A stretch of 64,000 nt of DNA from Myxococcales bacterium (GCA_020633315.1 JACKDV010000003.1:1-64000), one strand, 5' to 3'; shown: positions 30,204 through 41,541, counted from the stretch's first letter. The notes: a model not told the origin generated them from the letters alone. A program made the numbers and translations.

Positions 30204-32533
30204 GGCCCTCCCAGCATCACCGCCACGTGCAGACCGAGCAAGGCCAGCGCCACCGCCGAGACCACGATGTGCAGGGGCAGCCAGCTGCGCAGGGCTGCGC
30301 TCAGCCCCCGCCGCAGCGGCAAGGCCCGCAGCTCCACCGCGATCCGCACCAGCTCGTCGAGCCCGGCCAGGCGCCCCTCGCCCCGGCCCTGCCGCATGGC
30401 GTCGATGCGGGCGTGCAGCCGCGCCTGCTCGGCCGCCAGATCGCGCCCCGTGAGCAGCAGCCACGCCGAGCCGAGCGGGGCGCGGGCGTAGGGCACGAGC
30501 ACCCGCGCGGCGATGGTCTTGACCAGCTCGTCGCGCCCGCTGGCCTGCACGAACAGGCGATCGAGCAAGGCGCGGCGCTCGGCCTTCAGATCCTCGGGCA
30601 GCGCTCCGCGGCGCTCGATCCGGGCGAGGCGGCGGGGCACCACGCGGTAGGCGATCGCCCCGAGCACGCCCAGCAGGCTCACCAGCCAGAACGCGAGCTG
30701 CAGGCTGCCCGAGGGATCGGGAGGCAGGCGCAGCCCCGCGTGCCCGAGCACGGCGGCCATGGTGAGCATGCCGAGCACCACGTGCAGGCTGAGCCACGGG
30801 CGGACCCGGGAGCGGGGCGCCGGCGGCTCGACCTTGGCGCCCTCGATGGTCGCGGCCAGGCGTCGGGCCGCGCTGCGCCGCTTCTTGCGACGCATCCACA
30901 GGCCCACGATCCGCTTGGGCGCGGCGTAGGAGAGCAGGCCCAGCATGCCCCCCGCCGCGGCCACGCCCGACCACAGCCCCGGGCCGCGACCGGGGACCCA
31001 GGCTCCCGCGCTCTGCAGCCGCAGCGCGGTCACGCCCAGGCCCAGGCCGAGCGCGACGCCCAGGCCGCGCACCACCAGGTGGGCCCAGCCGCCGGGACGT
31101 CGGGCGGCCGCGCTGGGTCCCGCCGGTCCCTCGGGGCCGAGCACGGCGGCCACCTCGGCCACGTCGCGCGAGGGATCGAGGCGCAGGATCGATCCGGTGG
31201 GACAGGCCTGCACGCAGCCGGGCGCCTCGTAGGCGCGACACAGGTCGCACTTGGTGGCCAGCTCGGCCGAGAGCGCCGCCACCGGGTCGGCGCCGGTCCG
31301 TGCCCGCTCGCCGCCGCGCGGACGCGGGGCCATGCGGATGTTCTCCCAGGGGCACGCCTTGGCACAGTTGCCGCAGCCGGTGCACAGCGGATCGCGGATG
31401 AACACCTCGCCCTCGGGATCGCGACCGATGGCCCCGGTGGGGCAGTCGATCATGCACACCGGGTTCTTGCAGTGCTGGCAGGAGTTGGGCAGCAGCAGGC
31501 TGTGCAGGCGGCCGTCGTCCGGGCCCACGCGGGTGAGGATCTTGTCGCCGCGCCGCACCAGCCTCGACACCCCGTAGAGCGCCTCGCAGGTCCAGGCGCA
31601 GTGACCACAGCGCACGCAGCTGTCCTGGTCGATGACCAGCAGCGAGCGGGCCATCTGCATGCGGTAGAGATCCTTGAACACGTGCTGGGTGGAGTGGGCG
31701 GCGGCGGCCCCCACCGCGGCGGCCTGGCTGGCCTGGCGATCGGCGGCGATGCGGCGGATCCGATCGAGCAGGCCGGGGTTGCGATCGACCAGCGAGCGCA
31801 GCACGGCCGCGGGCAGCAGCAGCAGCCGCGTCTCGCCCATGGCCACCGCGGACTGGGCCCGCGGGGCGTCGGCCAGGGCCTCCTCGTCGCCGAAGCCATC
31901 GCCCCGGGTCAGGTAGGCCCGCACGTGGATCCGCTCGTCCTGCTCGGTCTGCAGCTGCACCAGGCCGTCGACCACCAGCCACAGGCCATCGGGGGGATCG
32001 CCGGCGGCGTAGATCGTGCTGCCCCGCGAGCGGGACTCGCTGCGCACCGCGTCGAGCACCCGGTCGAGCTCGGCATCGTCGAGGGACCGGGTGGCCGCCA
32101 TGGTGCGCAGCAGATCGCGGGTGGCGTTGCGCCGCAGCCTCCGGAGCTCGCGCTCGGCCAGCGGCGCGCCGCCGCTGCGGCCTGCCCCCCGCAGGAACAG
32201 CGCGGCGGGCAGCTCGGCCACGCGCACGGGCTCGAGCGCCCGGGCCTCGCCGCGCCGCCCCCCGCCCTCGCCCAGCGCATCCTCGCCGAAGGTGTCGCCG
32301 CGCCCGGCCACCCGCAGCACCGAGACCCCCTCGTCGCCGCGCCGCTGCGCTCGCAGCTCCACGCGGCCGTCGATCACCACGTAGAAGGCATCGGCCGGAT
32401 CGCGCTCGCCGTACACGGCCTGCCCCGCGGCGAACGAGCGCACACGGCCGGCGGCGGCCAGGGTGCGGCGGGCCGCGTCGTCGAGCGAGCGCAGCACGGG
32501 GGCGGACCACACCACCGACCAGGCATCGCTCAT
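30200..32533 (-). CDS. Dual cyclic-nucleotide-binding-like, multi-[4Fe-4S] membrane protein
   Basis: 777 residues; the ATG overlaps the upstream stop (ATGA). Two Crp-like beta-barrel sensor domains (about 1-120 and 145-255; ADAFYVVIDGRVELRA and DGLWLVVDGLVQLQ), then an NrfC/DmsB-like ferredoxin region (306-446: CVRCGHCAWTC, CQHCKNPVCMIDCP, CTGCGNCAKACP, CDLCRAYEAPGCVQACP) with 16 Cys, enough for four clusters. The C-terminal half has about six hydrophobic helices, some with His (LHVVLGMLTMAAVLGHAG; LPLHIVVSAVALALLGLH), suggesting b-type heme or quinone contact. Likely the regulated intermediate in the electron chain; the allosteric ligand is unknown. Confidence 0.88.
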   Translation of the reverse strand: MSDAWSVVWSAPVLRSLDDAARRTLAAAGRVRSFAAGQAVYGERDPADAFYVVIDGRVELRAQRRGDEGVSVLRVAGRGDTFGEDALGEGGGRRGEARALEPVRVAELPAALFLRGAGRSGGAPLAERELRRLRRNATRDLLRTMAATRSLDDAELDRVLDAVRSESRSRGSTIYAAGDPPDGLWLVVDGLVQLQTEQDERIHVRAYLTRGDGFGDEEALADAPRAQSAVAMGETRLLLLPAAVLRSLVDRNPGLLDRIRRIAADRQASQAAAVGAAAAHSTQHVFKDLYRMQMARSLLVIDQDSCVRCGHCAWTCEALYGVSRLVRRGDKILTRVGPDDGRLHSLLLPNSCQHCKNPVCMIDCPTGAIGRDPEGEVFIRDPLCTGCGNCAKACPWENIRMAPRPRGGERARTGADPVAALSAELATKCDLCRAYEAPGCVQACPTGSILRLDPSRDVAEVAAVLGPEGPAGPSAAARRPGGWAHLVVRGLGVALGLGLGVTALRLQSAGAWVPGRGPGLWSGVAAAGGMLGLLSYAAPKRIVGLWMRRKKRRSAARRLAATIEGAKVEPPAPRSRVRPWLSLHVVLGMLTMAAVLGHAGLRLPPDPSGSLQLAFWLVSLLGVLGAIAYRVVPRRLARIERRGALPEDLKAERRALLDRLFVQASGRDELVKTIAARVLVPYARAPLGSAWLLLTGRDLAAEQARLHARIDAMRQGRGEGRLAGLDELVRIAVELRALPLRRGLSAALRSWLPLHIVVSAVALALLGLHVAVMLGGP

Positions 32534-35500
32534 GGGATCTCGACGCGCACGCGGTGCAGCTCCACCACCTCGAGGCGATCGAGCATGTCATGGGTGACCA
32601 GCGGCCCGCTCGGTCGCAGGCCGCGGGCCGCCTGCTGCAGCTCGTAGTCGGCGAAGGCCCGCACCAGGAACGGGGGGAAGGCGCGGAACATCAGCCGGGC
32701 CTCCACCGTCAGCGGGCCTCGCCCGCCCCGCAGCGGCAGGTCGTAGACGTAGGTGAGCGGGACGCCGGGGGGCGCCGAGCGGGTGTCGATGATCGCGTCG
32801 GGGCCCTTGGTCGCGCCGCGGGTGGCATCGAGGGCCCCCACCGGGAAGTAGGTCTCGAACAGGGCCTGCTCGCCCACGAGGTTGGAGCGGCACTCGCCGG
32901 TGTCGAGGTCGTAGACGCCGTCGGCGAAGCGATCGGCCCGGGTGCGGCCCTGGCCGAAGCTCGGCTGGCAGTGGCCGAAGGCGTCGATCTCCCCGATGCA
33001 GGTCACGCAGCGCAGGAAGCCGTTCTGCAGGTTGATGAGCCCCTCGCCGCGGAAGCGGGTGGCGCCGGTGATCGGCGGCGGGCTCCAGCGCGGCAGGTCG
33101 GGCCCGTCGATCACGTCGGCCCCGAACACGCCCTGCGGCGCGCCCTGGCCGTCGGTGAAGCGGTCGTCCACGTTGACCCGCACGAAGCGCTTGTCGGGCA
33201 GGTCCTCGTCGCCGCGCTCCACCCGGCCCACCTCGTAGAGCACGCGGCCGTCGGCGTCACTCACCTTCAGGTGCACCCAGATCTCGCGCTCCTGCGAGAA
33301 GCCGGCGGGCACGCGGTGGCCGGCGCCCACGTTCTCGATCTCGATCGGGATCTCGACGCGGTCGCCCCGGCGCGCCGCCCCGCGCAGCTCGAAGCGGAAG
33401 GTGCGGCCGAGCAGCAGGTCGCGACGCGGTCGCAGGCCGCGAGGCAGGCCGGCCTCGTCGAGGCGGGGATCGTCGAGCAATTCCTCGGAGAGCCCGGCCG
33501 TGAGCGGCGCGTCCACGCCGGAGAAGTAGTGGGTGCTCACCCGCCCCGGCGCAGAGGAGAGCGAGGCCCGATCGTCGGGATAGGCCCCGGGCTCCCGCGC
33601 CTCGAAGTGCGTGCCGGGAGGGCACGCGCGGCGCAGGGCGGTGGCCCCGTCGTCGAGGAAGGCGGAGGCCAGCGCCACGTCGCCCTCGCCGTCGGCCACG
33701 CAGACCCCGGGGTACTGGCTCATGTGGCAGTCCTGGCACGAGGCGGGCTCGCGGCCGCGTCGGCGCTCGTCGTCGGCCCACGCCGACCACTCGCTGTAGG
33801 CGTTGCGCAGGCGCTTGAAGTGCTCGCCGCGCTCGCGCACACCGATCACGTCGGTGCCGAACAGCCGCACGTCGTGGCACGCCCCGCAGAACTCGCTGGT
33901 CTGGAGGTACTGACGGGTGCTCGCCTCCGGCCGCACGTGGGCGCCCCCGGGCACCGGGACGCCGCCGAAGCCGGCCAGCAGCACCGCGGGATCGAGCTCG
34001 TAGCCGCTGTTGGCGATGCCCGGCTGGCCGCGCGCGTCCTCGGGCCGCGAGAAGAAGCGCTGGCCGGTGACGAACGAGACCCAGCTGGGGTTGCCCTCGT
34101 AGCGCCCGATGGACTCGTTGCCGGGGCGCACCGGGCCGTGGGTGGTATGGCAGACGACGCAGGAGATGCCCTCCATGGTGGCGGCGGGCAGCAGGTCGCG
34201 CAGCGGCAGGTGACTGTCGCGATCGCGGCCGCGGCCGTCCCAGGCGGGCAGGCCGGGCCGCAGGTTCTCGCCCGCGGCGTGGCAGTTGACGCACCACAGC
34301 TCGCCGCCCGAGCCGGTGATGGGCAGGCCGCTGCTCGGATCGATGCAGGCGGTGCGGGGGTCGGCGGTCCGCAGCGCGCCCGCGCCGTCGGGGCAGTCGA
34401 AGCTGCGCCCCACCTGCTCCTCGATGAGCATCTCGAGCGCCTGGAACATGGGGCTGCGCGCCGAGTGGGCCATGACCGACTGCGTCCACTGGGCCACCTG
34501 GCGAGGGTGACAGGTGGCGCAGTCCTCCGACTCGCTCTGGTCGAGGCCCAGGGGCGTGGCCGCGCCCACCGAGGGGGATTTCGCGGGGGCCGGCGGCGGC
34601 TCGACCACCGAGCCCAGCGCGATCGCGAGGCCCAGGCCGGCGACCACGGGCAGCACCATGGCCAGCCGCGACCACCAGGCGGAGCGAGGACGGGATCGGG
34701 TCGACGGGGCCGCAGCTCGAGGCGCAGCGGAGGGAGGCTCGCCTCCGGCGGCGGCCACCAGGCGATCGCGACGGGCCTGGGTCGCGCCCGCGATGGCGGG
34801 GACCACCGTGCGCGCCCGGGGCGTGGCCGCGACTCGCTCGGCGACCACCGGCGAGAGCCCCTCGAGCCGGTCCGCCACCATGCGCGCCGAGCCGGGCCGC
34901 CGCGAGGGATCGGGGTCGAGCAGCTGCAGGCACAGCGACTGCAAGCCCGGCGGCAGCCCGCGTGCCACCGCCTCGTCGAAGGGCGGCGCGCCCTGCTGGG
35001 CCTGGGCCTCGAGCCCGCGTCGCAGGCCCTGGCCAGAGAACGGATGGTGGCCGGCGAGCGCCCGGTAGAGCACCAGCCCCACCACGTAGCGGTTGGCGGC
35101 GTTGTCCCAGGGCTCGCCGCGGGCCTGCTCCGGCGGCACCCAGCGCGACAGCCCGGGGCTGCCCGTGGCGCGGGCCTCGAAGGCGCCGGCGAGGCTCTGG
35201 GCCAGCGCATCGGCCCGCAGCACCACCTCGCCGCGGGTCTCGTCGACGGCGACCTCCTCGGGACGCAGCGGCCCCGGGAACAAGGCATGCGCCTCGCACC
35301 AGCCCAGCCGCGCCACCAACGAGCGCGCCACCGGGCCCACCCGATCCCACGGGCGAGCACCGTCGCGCAGCCACGCATCGAGGCGCAGCGGCGCCGGGGC
35401 TCGCCACAGCCACGCGCCCTGCTCGTCGACGCCGGCTCGGCCGAAGCCCCCCACCCCCTCGGCCGCGGCCAGGCGCCGGGCCGCGGGGTCGTTGGGGTCG

Positions 35501-35612
35501 GCGAAGCGCCACAGCTCCGCGCCGTCCTCCAGGTGCAGGCGACGGGCACGGCCCACCGTCTCCTCGTGCCGCACCGCGGTGGCCGGCGCGGCGGCGGGCT
35601 GCAGGGCGTCGC

Positions 35613-35616
<4 letters not shown>
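32530..35616 (-). CDS. Pseudokinase fused to a membrane-anchored multiheme cytochrome c
   Basis: 1028 residues, coupled to the kinase upstream (ATGA). Residues 1-260 follow a Ser/Thr kinase fold: WVPPEQARGEP replaces the usual MSPEQ, and VVGLVLYRALAGHHPFSG is a clear helix-F region. There is no glycine loop, VAIK Lys, HRD or DFG, so it is a pseudokinase. A TM helix (314-336) precedes an exported domain with five CxxCH sites: CATCH (366), CVNCH (442), CVVCH (486), CGACH (577), CQDCH (627). The first, followed by W..S..AHS, resembles cytochrome c554-type proteins. The remaining about 390 residues are beta-rich. I infer a kinase-side regulator joined to a periplasmic electron carrier. Confidence 0.9.
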
Positions 35617-36773
<1,157 letters not shown>

Positions 36774-36811
36774 CGCCGGGGCCCCTAACGAACGTGGTCT
36801 CGATCCGTGCT

Positions 36812-36825
36812 AGCCGAATTCGGCT
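36812..36825. promoter_or_regulatory. 14-bp perfect palindrome upstream of the redox operon
   Basis: agccgaattcggct lies 39 bases upstream of the kinase ATG, in the 154-base gap after the P450 gene. The position suits an operator for a dimeric regulator; nothing else supports the role. A second GAATTC occurs at about 36873. Confidence 0.35.
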
Positions 36826-36927
36826 CGAGGCCAGGACACCTCGGATCGCCCTACGTTCCCCCGGATCTTGGCGAATTCCCGATTGCGCGGGTTCCGCTGT
36901 CACGCGCGAGCCCGGGCGGAGGGGCGG

Positions 36928-38745
36928 CTATCCATGCCAGCGGGGCTGGACCATCAGCCCGTTGCGAGATCGTAGCGTGACCTGCGCATCGACCTCGGGC
37001 TCGAAGCCGGGCCGCAGGTCGAGGCGGCAGCGCGGCAGCAGGGTGGCGACGATGAGCTTCATCTCCATCAGCGAGAGCGGCCGGCCGATGCACTTGTGGG
37101 GCCCGGCGAAGAACGGATAGTAGGCGCAGGGGTGCCGCCCCATGCTCGCCTCGGGGGTGAAGCGCTCGGGATCGAAGCCCTCGGGGTTGGGCCAGAAGTC
37201 GGGGCGCCGGTGGGTCACGTAGGGAGCGACCAGCACCCACGACTTGGCCGGGATCGTGTAGCCGCCCAGGCGATCCTCCGAGACCACCTCGCGCGGCAGC
37301 ATGAACGCGGCCGGGTACAGGCGCATGGTCTCCTGGATGACCTGATCGAGGTAGGTGAGCTGCTCGATGCTCTCCACGGTGGGAAGCCGACCGCCCAGCT
37401 CGCGCTCGATCTCCTCGAGCAGGCGCCGCCCCACGATCGGGTGCTTGGACAGCAGGTAGAGCATCCAGGTGAGCGTGGTGGCCGAGGTCTCGTGGCCGGC
37501 CACCAGGTACGAGAGCATCTCGTTGCGGATCTGCGCGTGCGACAGCCCCTCGCCGGTCTCGGGATCGATCGCATCGAGGATCATCGACATCAGGTCGTGC
37601 GAGCGCTCCTCGCTCTCGGCCCGCTCGGCCAGGGCGGCCAGCACGAAGGACTCGAAGCGCTTGAGGGCCTGCGCGAAGCGACGGTTGGTGCGGGTGGGCA
37701 CCGACGAGGGCAGGCGGAAGGGATTGGTGCTGCCCGCCATGTACTCGAGGGCGATGCCCACCGCGTCGCTGATCTCGGCGGTGCGCTGGTCCTGCAGGTC
37801 GATGCTGAACAGGGCGTGGCCGATGATCCGCAGGGTGAGGTTGCTGAGCTCGGAGGCCACGTCGAGGGGGTCCTCGGGCCGGGGCCGCCGCTGCCAGCGA
37901 TCGACCATCTCGGTGGTGCAGCGGACCATCATCTCGCCCATCGACGCCACCGAGTCGCGGTGGAAGGCGGGCTGGGCGATGCGCCGCAGCGGTCGCCAGC
38001 GCTCGCCGTCGGTGGTCGCGATGCTCTCGTCCACCAGCAGGCGGAAGCGTTCGTAGCTGCGCCCCCGCACGTAGTTGCGGCTGTGGTCCACGAGCACGTG
38101 CTTGACGTGATCGGGATGCGACACCAGGTACCAGTCCAGGCCGGGCATGCGCAGGCGGACGACGTCGCCGTACTGGTCCAGGCAGCGCATGAACAGGCCG
38201 AGGGGATCGCGGGTGACCGCCGGCAGCTCGCCCACCAGGATGTGCCCGCGCGGGCCCGGCACGCTGCGCACGGGCGCGGACTCGAGGTCGGACACGATGC
38301 GCCGCCAGGTCTTGGCGTCGCCGATGCCGAAGGCCTCGGCGATGGTGGCCAGCGCGGACTCCTCCTCGTCGCAGATCGACTCGGTCAGGCCCCACATGCC
38401 GCCGGCCGCCTCGGCCACCTCTTTGCACAGCACCAAGAGGCTGTTGAGGGTCTCGGCCGTGATCGAGCCGGCGATGCCCTGGCGCTCGGCCGCGAGCTGC
38501 TTGATGAGGGCCAGGCCCTTCTCCACGTAGAGCGCCTCGGGAGGCTGCTCGAGCCAGCCCTCGAGCAAGGCCTCGCCGCTGCCCTCGAGCCAGCCCTTGT
38601 CCCGGGCCACCCGCCGGATGAGGGCCTCCTCGGCCCGCTGCACCGTGCCATCGGCCCAGGCCACGAACACCAGGGGGAGCAGCCCCAGCGTGCGGTAGTT
38701 GTCCTTGTCGATGCCCAGCTCGCGCATGGTGGAGGAGATGCTCAT
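36928..38745 (-). CDS. Cytochrome P450 with N-terminal TerB-like domain
   Basis: 605 residues from the ATG at 38745 (AAGGA 5 bases upstream; a GTG at 38757 is also possible). Residues 1-160 are an all-helical domain (LPLVFVAWADGTVQRAEEAL; later DEEESALATIAEAFGI) resembling TerB/TerB-like tellurite-response folds. From about 165 a complete P450 follows: I-helix AGHETSATTLTW, ExxR ETMRL, and heme loop FFAGPHKCIGRP with axial Cys552 (His replaces the usual Arg before the Cys). No N-terminal membrane anchor. P450s mono-oxygenate lipids or secondary metabolites; the substrate is unknown and no redox partner is adjacent, although the Fe-S operon lies just downstream. Confidence 0.93.
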   Translation of the reverse strand: MSISSTMRELGIDKDNYRTLGLLPLVFVAWADGTVQRAEEALIRRVARDKGWLEGSGEALLEGWLEQPPEALYVEKGLALIKQLAAERQGIAGSITAETLNSLLVLCKEVAEAAGGMWGLTESICDEEESALATIAEAFGIGDAKTWRRIVSDLESAPVRSVPGPRGHILVGELPAVTRDPLGLFMRCLDQYGDVVRLRMPGLDWYLVSHPDHVKHVLVDHSRNYVRGRSYERFRLLVDESIATTDGERWRPLRRIAQPAFHRDSVASMGEMMVRCTTEMVDRWQRRPRPEDPLDVASELSNLTLRIIGHALFSIDLQDQRTAEISDAVGIALEYMAGSTNPFRLPSSVPTRTNRRFAQALKRFESFVLAALAERAESEERSHDLMSMILDAIDPETGEGLSHAQIRNEMLSYLVAGHETSATTLTWMLYLLSKHPIVGRRLLEEIERELGGRLPTVESIEQLTYLDQVIQETMRLYPAAFMLPREVVSEDRLGGYTIPAKSWVLVAPYVTHRRPDFWPNPEGFDPERFTPEASMGRHPCAYYPFFAGPHKCIGRPLSLMEMKLIVATLLPRCRLDLRPGFEPEVDAQVTLRSRNGLMVQPRWHG

Positions 38746-38769
38746 GGGATCCTTCACAAGGATGACACA

Positions 38770-39462
38770 TCAAGCGATGTGCTCGTCGAGCCAGCGCTGC
38801 GCCGCGGGGGTGGCGAGGGTCTCGACCACCGCCGACGGGCCGGCCGCCCGCAGCTCGTCCACGCCGTGGAAGGCGGTGGCGACGGCCAGGCACTCCGCTC
38901 CGATCGCGTGGGCGGCGGCGATGTCTCGCGGTGTGTCGCCCACCACCAGCACGCGGCAGCCGTGCGAGGTGCGGCCCAGGCTCGCGGCCCCGCGGCGGGC
39001 CCCCACCGCGAGCAGCTCCGCGCGGGACTCGTGATCGGACCCATAGCCGCCGAAGCCGAAGTACGCGTCGAGCCCCGCGGCCCGCAGCTTGGCCCGCGCG
39101 CCCGCCTCCACGTTGCCCGTGCCCACCCCCAGCGCCACCCCGTCCCGCCCGCGCAGCCGCTCGAGCACCGCCTCGACCCCCGGCAGCCGCCGCGGCGGCC
39201 CGACCCGCAGCTCGGCCGGGAGGCGCTCGAGATAGGCCGCGATCACCTGCGCGACCACGGTCGGGTCGTGGGGCAGGCCCACCGCCCGTAGCCCGTCGCG
39301 CACGATCTGAGGGTCGGTCATCCCGGCGAAGCGCACCGCAGCGAGCCCATCGGCGCGGCCGGTGACCGCGGCGAAGCCGGCCTCCATCGCCCGACGGCCG
39401 GCCCCCTTGGCATCGAGCAGCGTGCCGTCGATGTCGAACAGGACGATCGTCGCGCGGGTCAT
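38770..39462 (-). CDS. HAD-superfamily phosphatase, phosphoglycolate-phosphatase-like
   Basis: 230 residues. HAD motifs: I, LFDIDGTLLD with the nucleophile and acid Asp; II, GVGTGN (Thr); III, Lys in RAKLRAAGLDAYF; IV, VVGDTPRDIAAA. The helical cap between motifs I and II is C1-type. Such enzymes dephosphorylate small sugar phosphates or phosphoglycolate; specificity cannot be read. The ATG at 39462 lies 5 bases after the stop of the gamma-glutamyltransferase gene, so the two are probably co-transcribed. Confidence 0.88.
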   Translation of the reverse strand: MTRATIVLFDIDGTLLDAKGAGRRAMEAGFAAVTGRADGLAAVRFAGMTDPQIVRDGLRAVGLPHDPTVVAQVIAAYLERLPAELRVGPPRRLPGVEAVLERLRGRDGVALGVGTGNVEAGARAKLRAAGLDAYFGFGGYGSDHESRAELLAVGARRGAASLGRTSHGCRVLVVGDTPRDIAAAHAIGAECLAVATAFHGVDELRAAGPSAVVETLATPAAQRWLDEHIA

Positions 39463-39467
39463 CGCTC

Positions 39468-41294
39468 CTAGTACGCCACGGCCGCGCCGCCGTCTCGCTC
39501 CACGTCGGCCACCGCTCGGAAGCCGCGCGTCTGGGGGTCCACCTCGATGGAGTTGGCGTGCCCCATGCCCGAGCGCTTGCGGATCTCGTGGCCGCGCTCG
39601 ATGAGCCCCTGCTCCACCTTCGGATCGAGGCGCTCCTCGGCCCAGATCTGATCCGGCTTCCACTGGTGGTGCACCCGCGGCGAGGCGATGGCCTCGTCGA
39701 GGGACAGCCCGTAGTCGAGCATCCCGCGGAGCACGGTGGCCACGGTGGTGGTGATGGTGGGCCCGCCGGGAGTACCGACCACCGCGCGCAGCTCTCCGTC
39801 GGCGACGACCAGGGTGGGCGTCATCGAGCTGAGCATGCGCTTGCCCGGCTCGATCTTGTTGGGCTCGCCCTGCACCAGCCCGAAGATGTTGGGCGAGCCG
39901 GGCTTGACCGAGAAGTCGTCCATCTCGTTGTTGAGCAGCACCGCCGCGGTGGGCACCACGTACTTGGCCCCGAAGCCCAGGTTGAGGGTGTAGGTGTTGG
40001 AGACGGCGTTGCCCTCGCCATCGACCACGGAGAAGTGGGTGGTCTGCTCGGACTCCCGCCCCGCCGGCAGCCCGGCGCCCACCTGATCGGAGGGCGTGGC
40101 GTGCCGCGGATCGATGTCGGACATGCGCTGGCGGACGTAGCGGACGTCGAGCAGCTCCTGCATGGGCAGGGTGACGAAGTCGGGGTCGCCCAGCAGCATG
40201 TTGCGATCGGCGTAGGTGCGGCGCATGGCCTCCACGAACAGGTGCACCTCGTCCACGCCGCGCCACGGGTACTGCCGCAGGTCGAGCGCCTCCGAGGCGG
40301 CCAGCAGCTGCCGCAGCACCACCCCGCCCGCCGAGGGCGGCGGCATGGTGATGATCTCGTGCCCGCGATAGGAGAACACGATGGGCTCGCGCTCCTTGGC
40401 CTGGTAGGCGGCCAGGTCCTCCGCCCTCCAGATCCCGCCGGCCTCGCTCACCTCCTGGGCCATGGTGGCGGCCAGCGGTCCCTCGTAGAACGCCCGCGGG
40501 CCGCCGTCGGCGATGGCCTGCAGGGTGGCGGCCAGCCGCGGCTGCACCCAGCGATCGCCCACCGCGTAGGCGCTGCCGTCGGGCTTGCGATAGAGCGCGG
40601 CCGACTCGGCGTAGCCCGCCTTGTCCATGCGATCGGCTCCGTACTCGAGATCTTCGACGTGGAACGAGTCGAGCTCGTGTCCGTCGCGGGCCAGGACCAC
40701 CGCGGGCTCCACCACGTCCTTCCAGGGCAGGCTGCCGAAGCGGGCGTGGGCAAGCCCCAGGCCGGCGACGGTGCCCGGGATCCCGGCCGCCTTGGGACCG
40801 AGCAGGCGCTCGTTGCTGGGCTCGCCCTTGGCGTCGAGGTACATGTCGCGCGAGGCCGCACCGGGGGCCTCCTCGCGGTAGTCGAACGCGGCCACGCTGC
40901 CATCGGACATGCGCACGACCATGAAGCCGCCGCCGCCCAGGTTGCCGGCCGAGGGATGCGTGACCGCCAACGCAAAGCCCACCGCCACCGCAGCGTCCAC
41001 CGCGTTCCCGCCCTTCTTCAGGATCTCGACCCCCACCTGCGAGGCGTTGAGCTCCGCGCTCGAGACGGCCCCGTGCGTGCCCAGGGCCAGGCGTGGCGGC
41101 TGGGCCTCGCCCTCCGGCATGCGGCGAGCCGCGGGCGCCTCGGCCACGGCGGCCACGACCTCCGGCGGAGGCTCGATCGCCTCGGCGCCGGCCGGGGTGG
41201 TGCCCTTGCAGGCCCCCAGCCCGAGCACCGCGAGCACCAGGCCCAGGTGCCGAGATCGTTTAGCGCGGAATGCGGACCAGGCCGAGGCGGACAT
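39468..41294 (-). CDS. ggt: Gamma-glutamyltransferase (glutathione hydrolase), lipoprotein form
   Basis: 608 residues. Signal peptide with lipobox (LAVLGLGAC), unlike soluble periplasmic GGT. Family motifs: ASQVGVEILKKGGNAVDAAVA, GGGGFMVV, and autocleavage site QTTHFSVVD, where Thr418 becomes the N-terminal nucleophile of the small subunit; then FSVKPGSPN, GKRMLSSMTPT and GTPGGPTI. The propeptide is cleaved into two chains that hydrolyse or transfer the gamma-glutamyl group of glutathione. Probably lipid-anchored in the envelope. It transcribes away from the tRNA pair at 41468. Confidence 0.94.
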   Translation of the reverse strand: MSASAWSAFRAKRSRHLGLVLAVLGLGACKGTTPAGAEAIEPPPEVVAAVAEAPAARRMPEGEAQPPRLALGTHGAVSSAELNASQVGVEILKKGGNAVDAAVAVGFALAVTHPSAGNLGGGGFMVVRMSDGSVAAFDYREEAPGAASRDMYLDAKGEPSNERLLGPKAAGIPGTVAGLGLAHARFGSLPWKDVVEPAVVLARDGHELDSFHVEDLEYGADRMDKAGYAESAALYRKPDGSAYAVGDRWVQPRLAATLQAIADGGPRAFYEGPLAATMAQEVSEAGGIWRAEDLAAYQAKEREPIVFSYRGHEIITMPPPSAGGVVLRQLLAASEALDLRQYPWRGVDEVHLFVEAMRRTYADRNMLLGDPDFVTLPMQELLDVRYVRQRMSDIDPRHATPSDQVGAGLPAGRESEQTTHFSVVDGEGNAVSNTYTLNLGFGAKYVVPTAAVLLNNEMDDFSVKPGSPNIFGLVQGEPNKIEPGKRMLSSMTPTLVVADGELRAVVGTPGGPTITTTVATVLRGMLDYGLSLDEAIASPRVHHQWKPDQIWAEERLDPKVEQGLIERGHEIRKRSGMGHANSIEVDPQTRGFRAVADVERDGGAAVAY

Positions 41295-41405
41295 CTCCCG
41301 CAGCCTACCGCCAGCCGCTCGCGGCTGCTCGCTCGAGCCCCGTGCACGACCACGCGCTCATGGAGCGACTCCGACCGGCCTCGGAGATTTCACACCCATC
41401 GACGC

Positions 41406-41434
41406 TTGACAGCGCCCGCGGCTTTGCGCATCTT
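41406..41434 (+). promoter_or_regulatory. Sigma-70-type promoter for the tRNA-Gln/tRNA-Glu operon
   Basis: Perfect TTGACA (41406-41411), 17-base spacer and CATCTT (41429-41434), about 30 bases upstream of tRNA-Gln. Confidence 0.6.
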
Positions 41435-41467
41435 CCCGCACCCACAGAACAACGACGCACCGCTCGA

Positions 41468-41541
41468 TCGGGGATCGTCTAATGGTAGGACAGCAGGTTC
41501 TGGTCCTGCTTATCAAGGTTCGAATCCTTGTCCCCGAGCCA
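41468..41541 (+). tRNA. tRNA-Gln (anticodon CTG)
   Basis: 74 bases including an encoded CCA. Acceptor TCGGGGA/TCCCCGA, anticodon stem GCAGG/CCTGC with loop TTCTGGT (CTG), T-arm CAAGG-TTCGAAT-CCTTG. Decodes CAG. Seven bases before tRNA-Glu. Confidence 0.95.

Noticed and set aside
30204..32591. Upstream extension of the flavoprotein frame to 32591
   Set aside because: Arg/Ala/Gly-rich translation overlapping the cNMP/Fe-S gene; the real start is GTG 30203 or ATG 30164.
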